From positions 1 through 12,459 of the forward strand of contig SFPC01000055.1 in the NCBI GenBank assembly GCA_004552195.1: 12,459 nucleotides of DNA, read 5' to 3'. The position numbers and the translations under genes are program-made. Of the stretch, positions 12,319-12,459 are shown one piece after another. Position 1 is the stretch's first letter. Each line of letters opens with the position of its first letter. The notes under the pieces were generated by a model. That model made no database searches, had not been told where the DNA came from, and saw only the letters and a program-made list of their open reading frames with translations. This DNA is from Bacteroidales bacterium. Lineage in GTDB: Bacteria > Bacteroidota > Bacteroidia > Bacteroidales > Bacteroidaceae.

Positions 12319-12459
12319 TTATTTGCAATTTTTCTGAGAAAAGCGGTATTTCAGTCCCACATATGCGTCTGTCAAGACCTCGCTTACGGTGTCTAAATCC
12401 CATTCCAGATATGAAGTCGCTATCATCGTGGCAATTCCATGGACATACACCCACATCTC
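12319..12459 (-). CDS. TetR-family regulator, C-terminal fragment (runs off window)
   Basis: The last 46 codons of a minus-strand gene are present. They begin MWVYVHGIATMIATSYLEW within the frame and end at TAA (12321-12319). A Trp/Tyr-Val-His-Gly helix followed by a D-x-x-x-V helix and a C-terminal helix is common in ligand-binding domains of TetR/AcrR repressors. The DNA-binding N-terminus lies beyond the window edge. It is 96 nt upstream of the ABC ATPase gene in the same direction and probably regulates it. The family call rests on a short fragment and on context. Confidence 0.65.
   Translation of the reverse strand, partial: EMWVYVHGIATMIATSYLEWDLDTVSEVLTDAYVGLKYRFSQKNCK

Overview
The window looks like a chromosomal segment of a Bacteroidales bacterium (Bacteroides/Prevotella-like). 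The signs are: Bacteroidetes-type promoters (TTTG / TAnnTTTG), almost no Shine-Dalgarno sequences in the core genes, a DAHP synthase-chorismate mutase fusion typical of this order, and Bacteroidales-like SppA, LpxK and purine nucleoside phosphorylase. The last ~1 kb differs: it has a consensus AGGAGG ribosome site and Firmicutes-like proteins, so it was probably acquired.

Layout. 1-963: a DUF554 membrane protein gene behind a promoter-bearing dispersed repeat, ending at a hairpin shared with the convergent operon. 987-5390, minus strand: an aromatic amino acid operon, transcribed pheA (prephenate dehydratase), a class I/II aminotransferase, DAHP synthase-chorismate mutase, then tyrA (prephenate dehydrogenase). 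Upstream of pheA I read a complete attenuator: a consensus promoter, a 28-codon leader peptide with the run FFYGFYFYF, and two mutually exclusive hairpins, the second being a terminator with a T-tract just before the pheA start. 5391-6279: a long gene-free stretch holding a 442-bp fold-back element with 101-bp inverted arms and several smaller palindromes. 6280-10951, plus strand: xth (exodeoxyribonuclease III), sppA, lpxK and punA. A large inverted repeat built from 7-bp units lies between sppA and lpxK. 10952-11451: a possible small ORF, strong hairpins and another copy of the dispersed repeat. 11452-12459, minus strand: an ABC transporter ATPase preceded by the 3' end of a TetR-type regulator. 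No permease gene follows the ATPase.

How the genes work together. The four enzymes of the minus-strand operon cover entry into the shikimate pathway (DAHP synthase) and the branch from chorismate to Phe and Tyr. The leader carries both Phe and Tyr codons, as expected for an operon feeding both products. DAHP synthase and chorismate mutase are fused, so flux and feedback are linked in one protein. The xth-sppA-lpxK-punA group is a housekeeping set: DNA repair, membrane peptide degradation, lipid A synthesis and purine salvage.

The main finding is the Phe/Tyr attenuator. Next are the intergenic repeat families: a family with terminal arms that appear to co-vary, a heptad/53-bp family, and the fold-back element.
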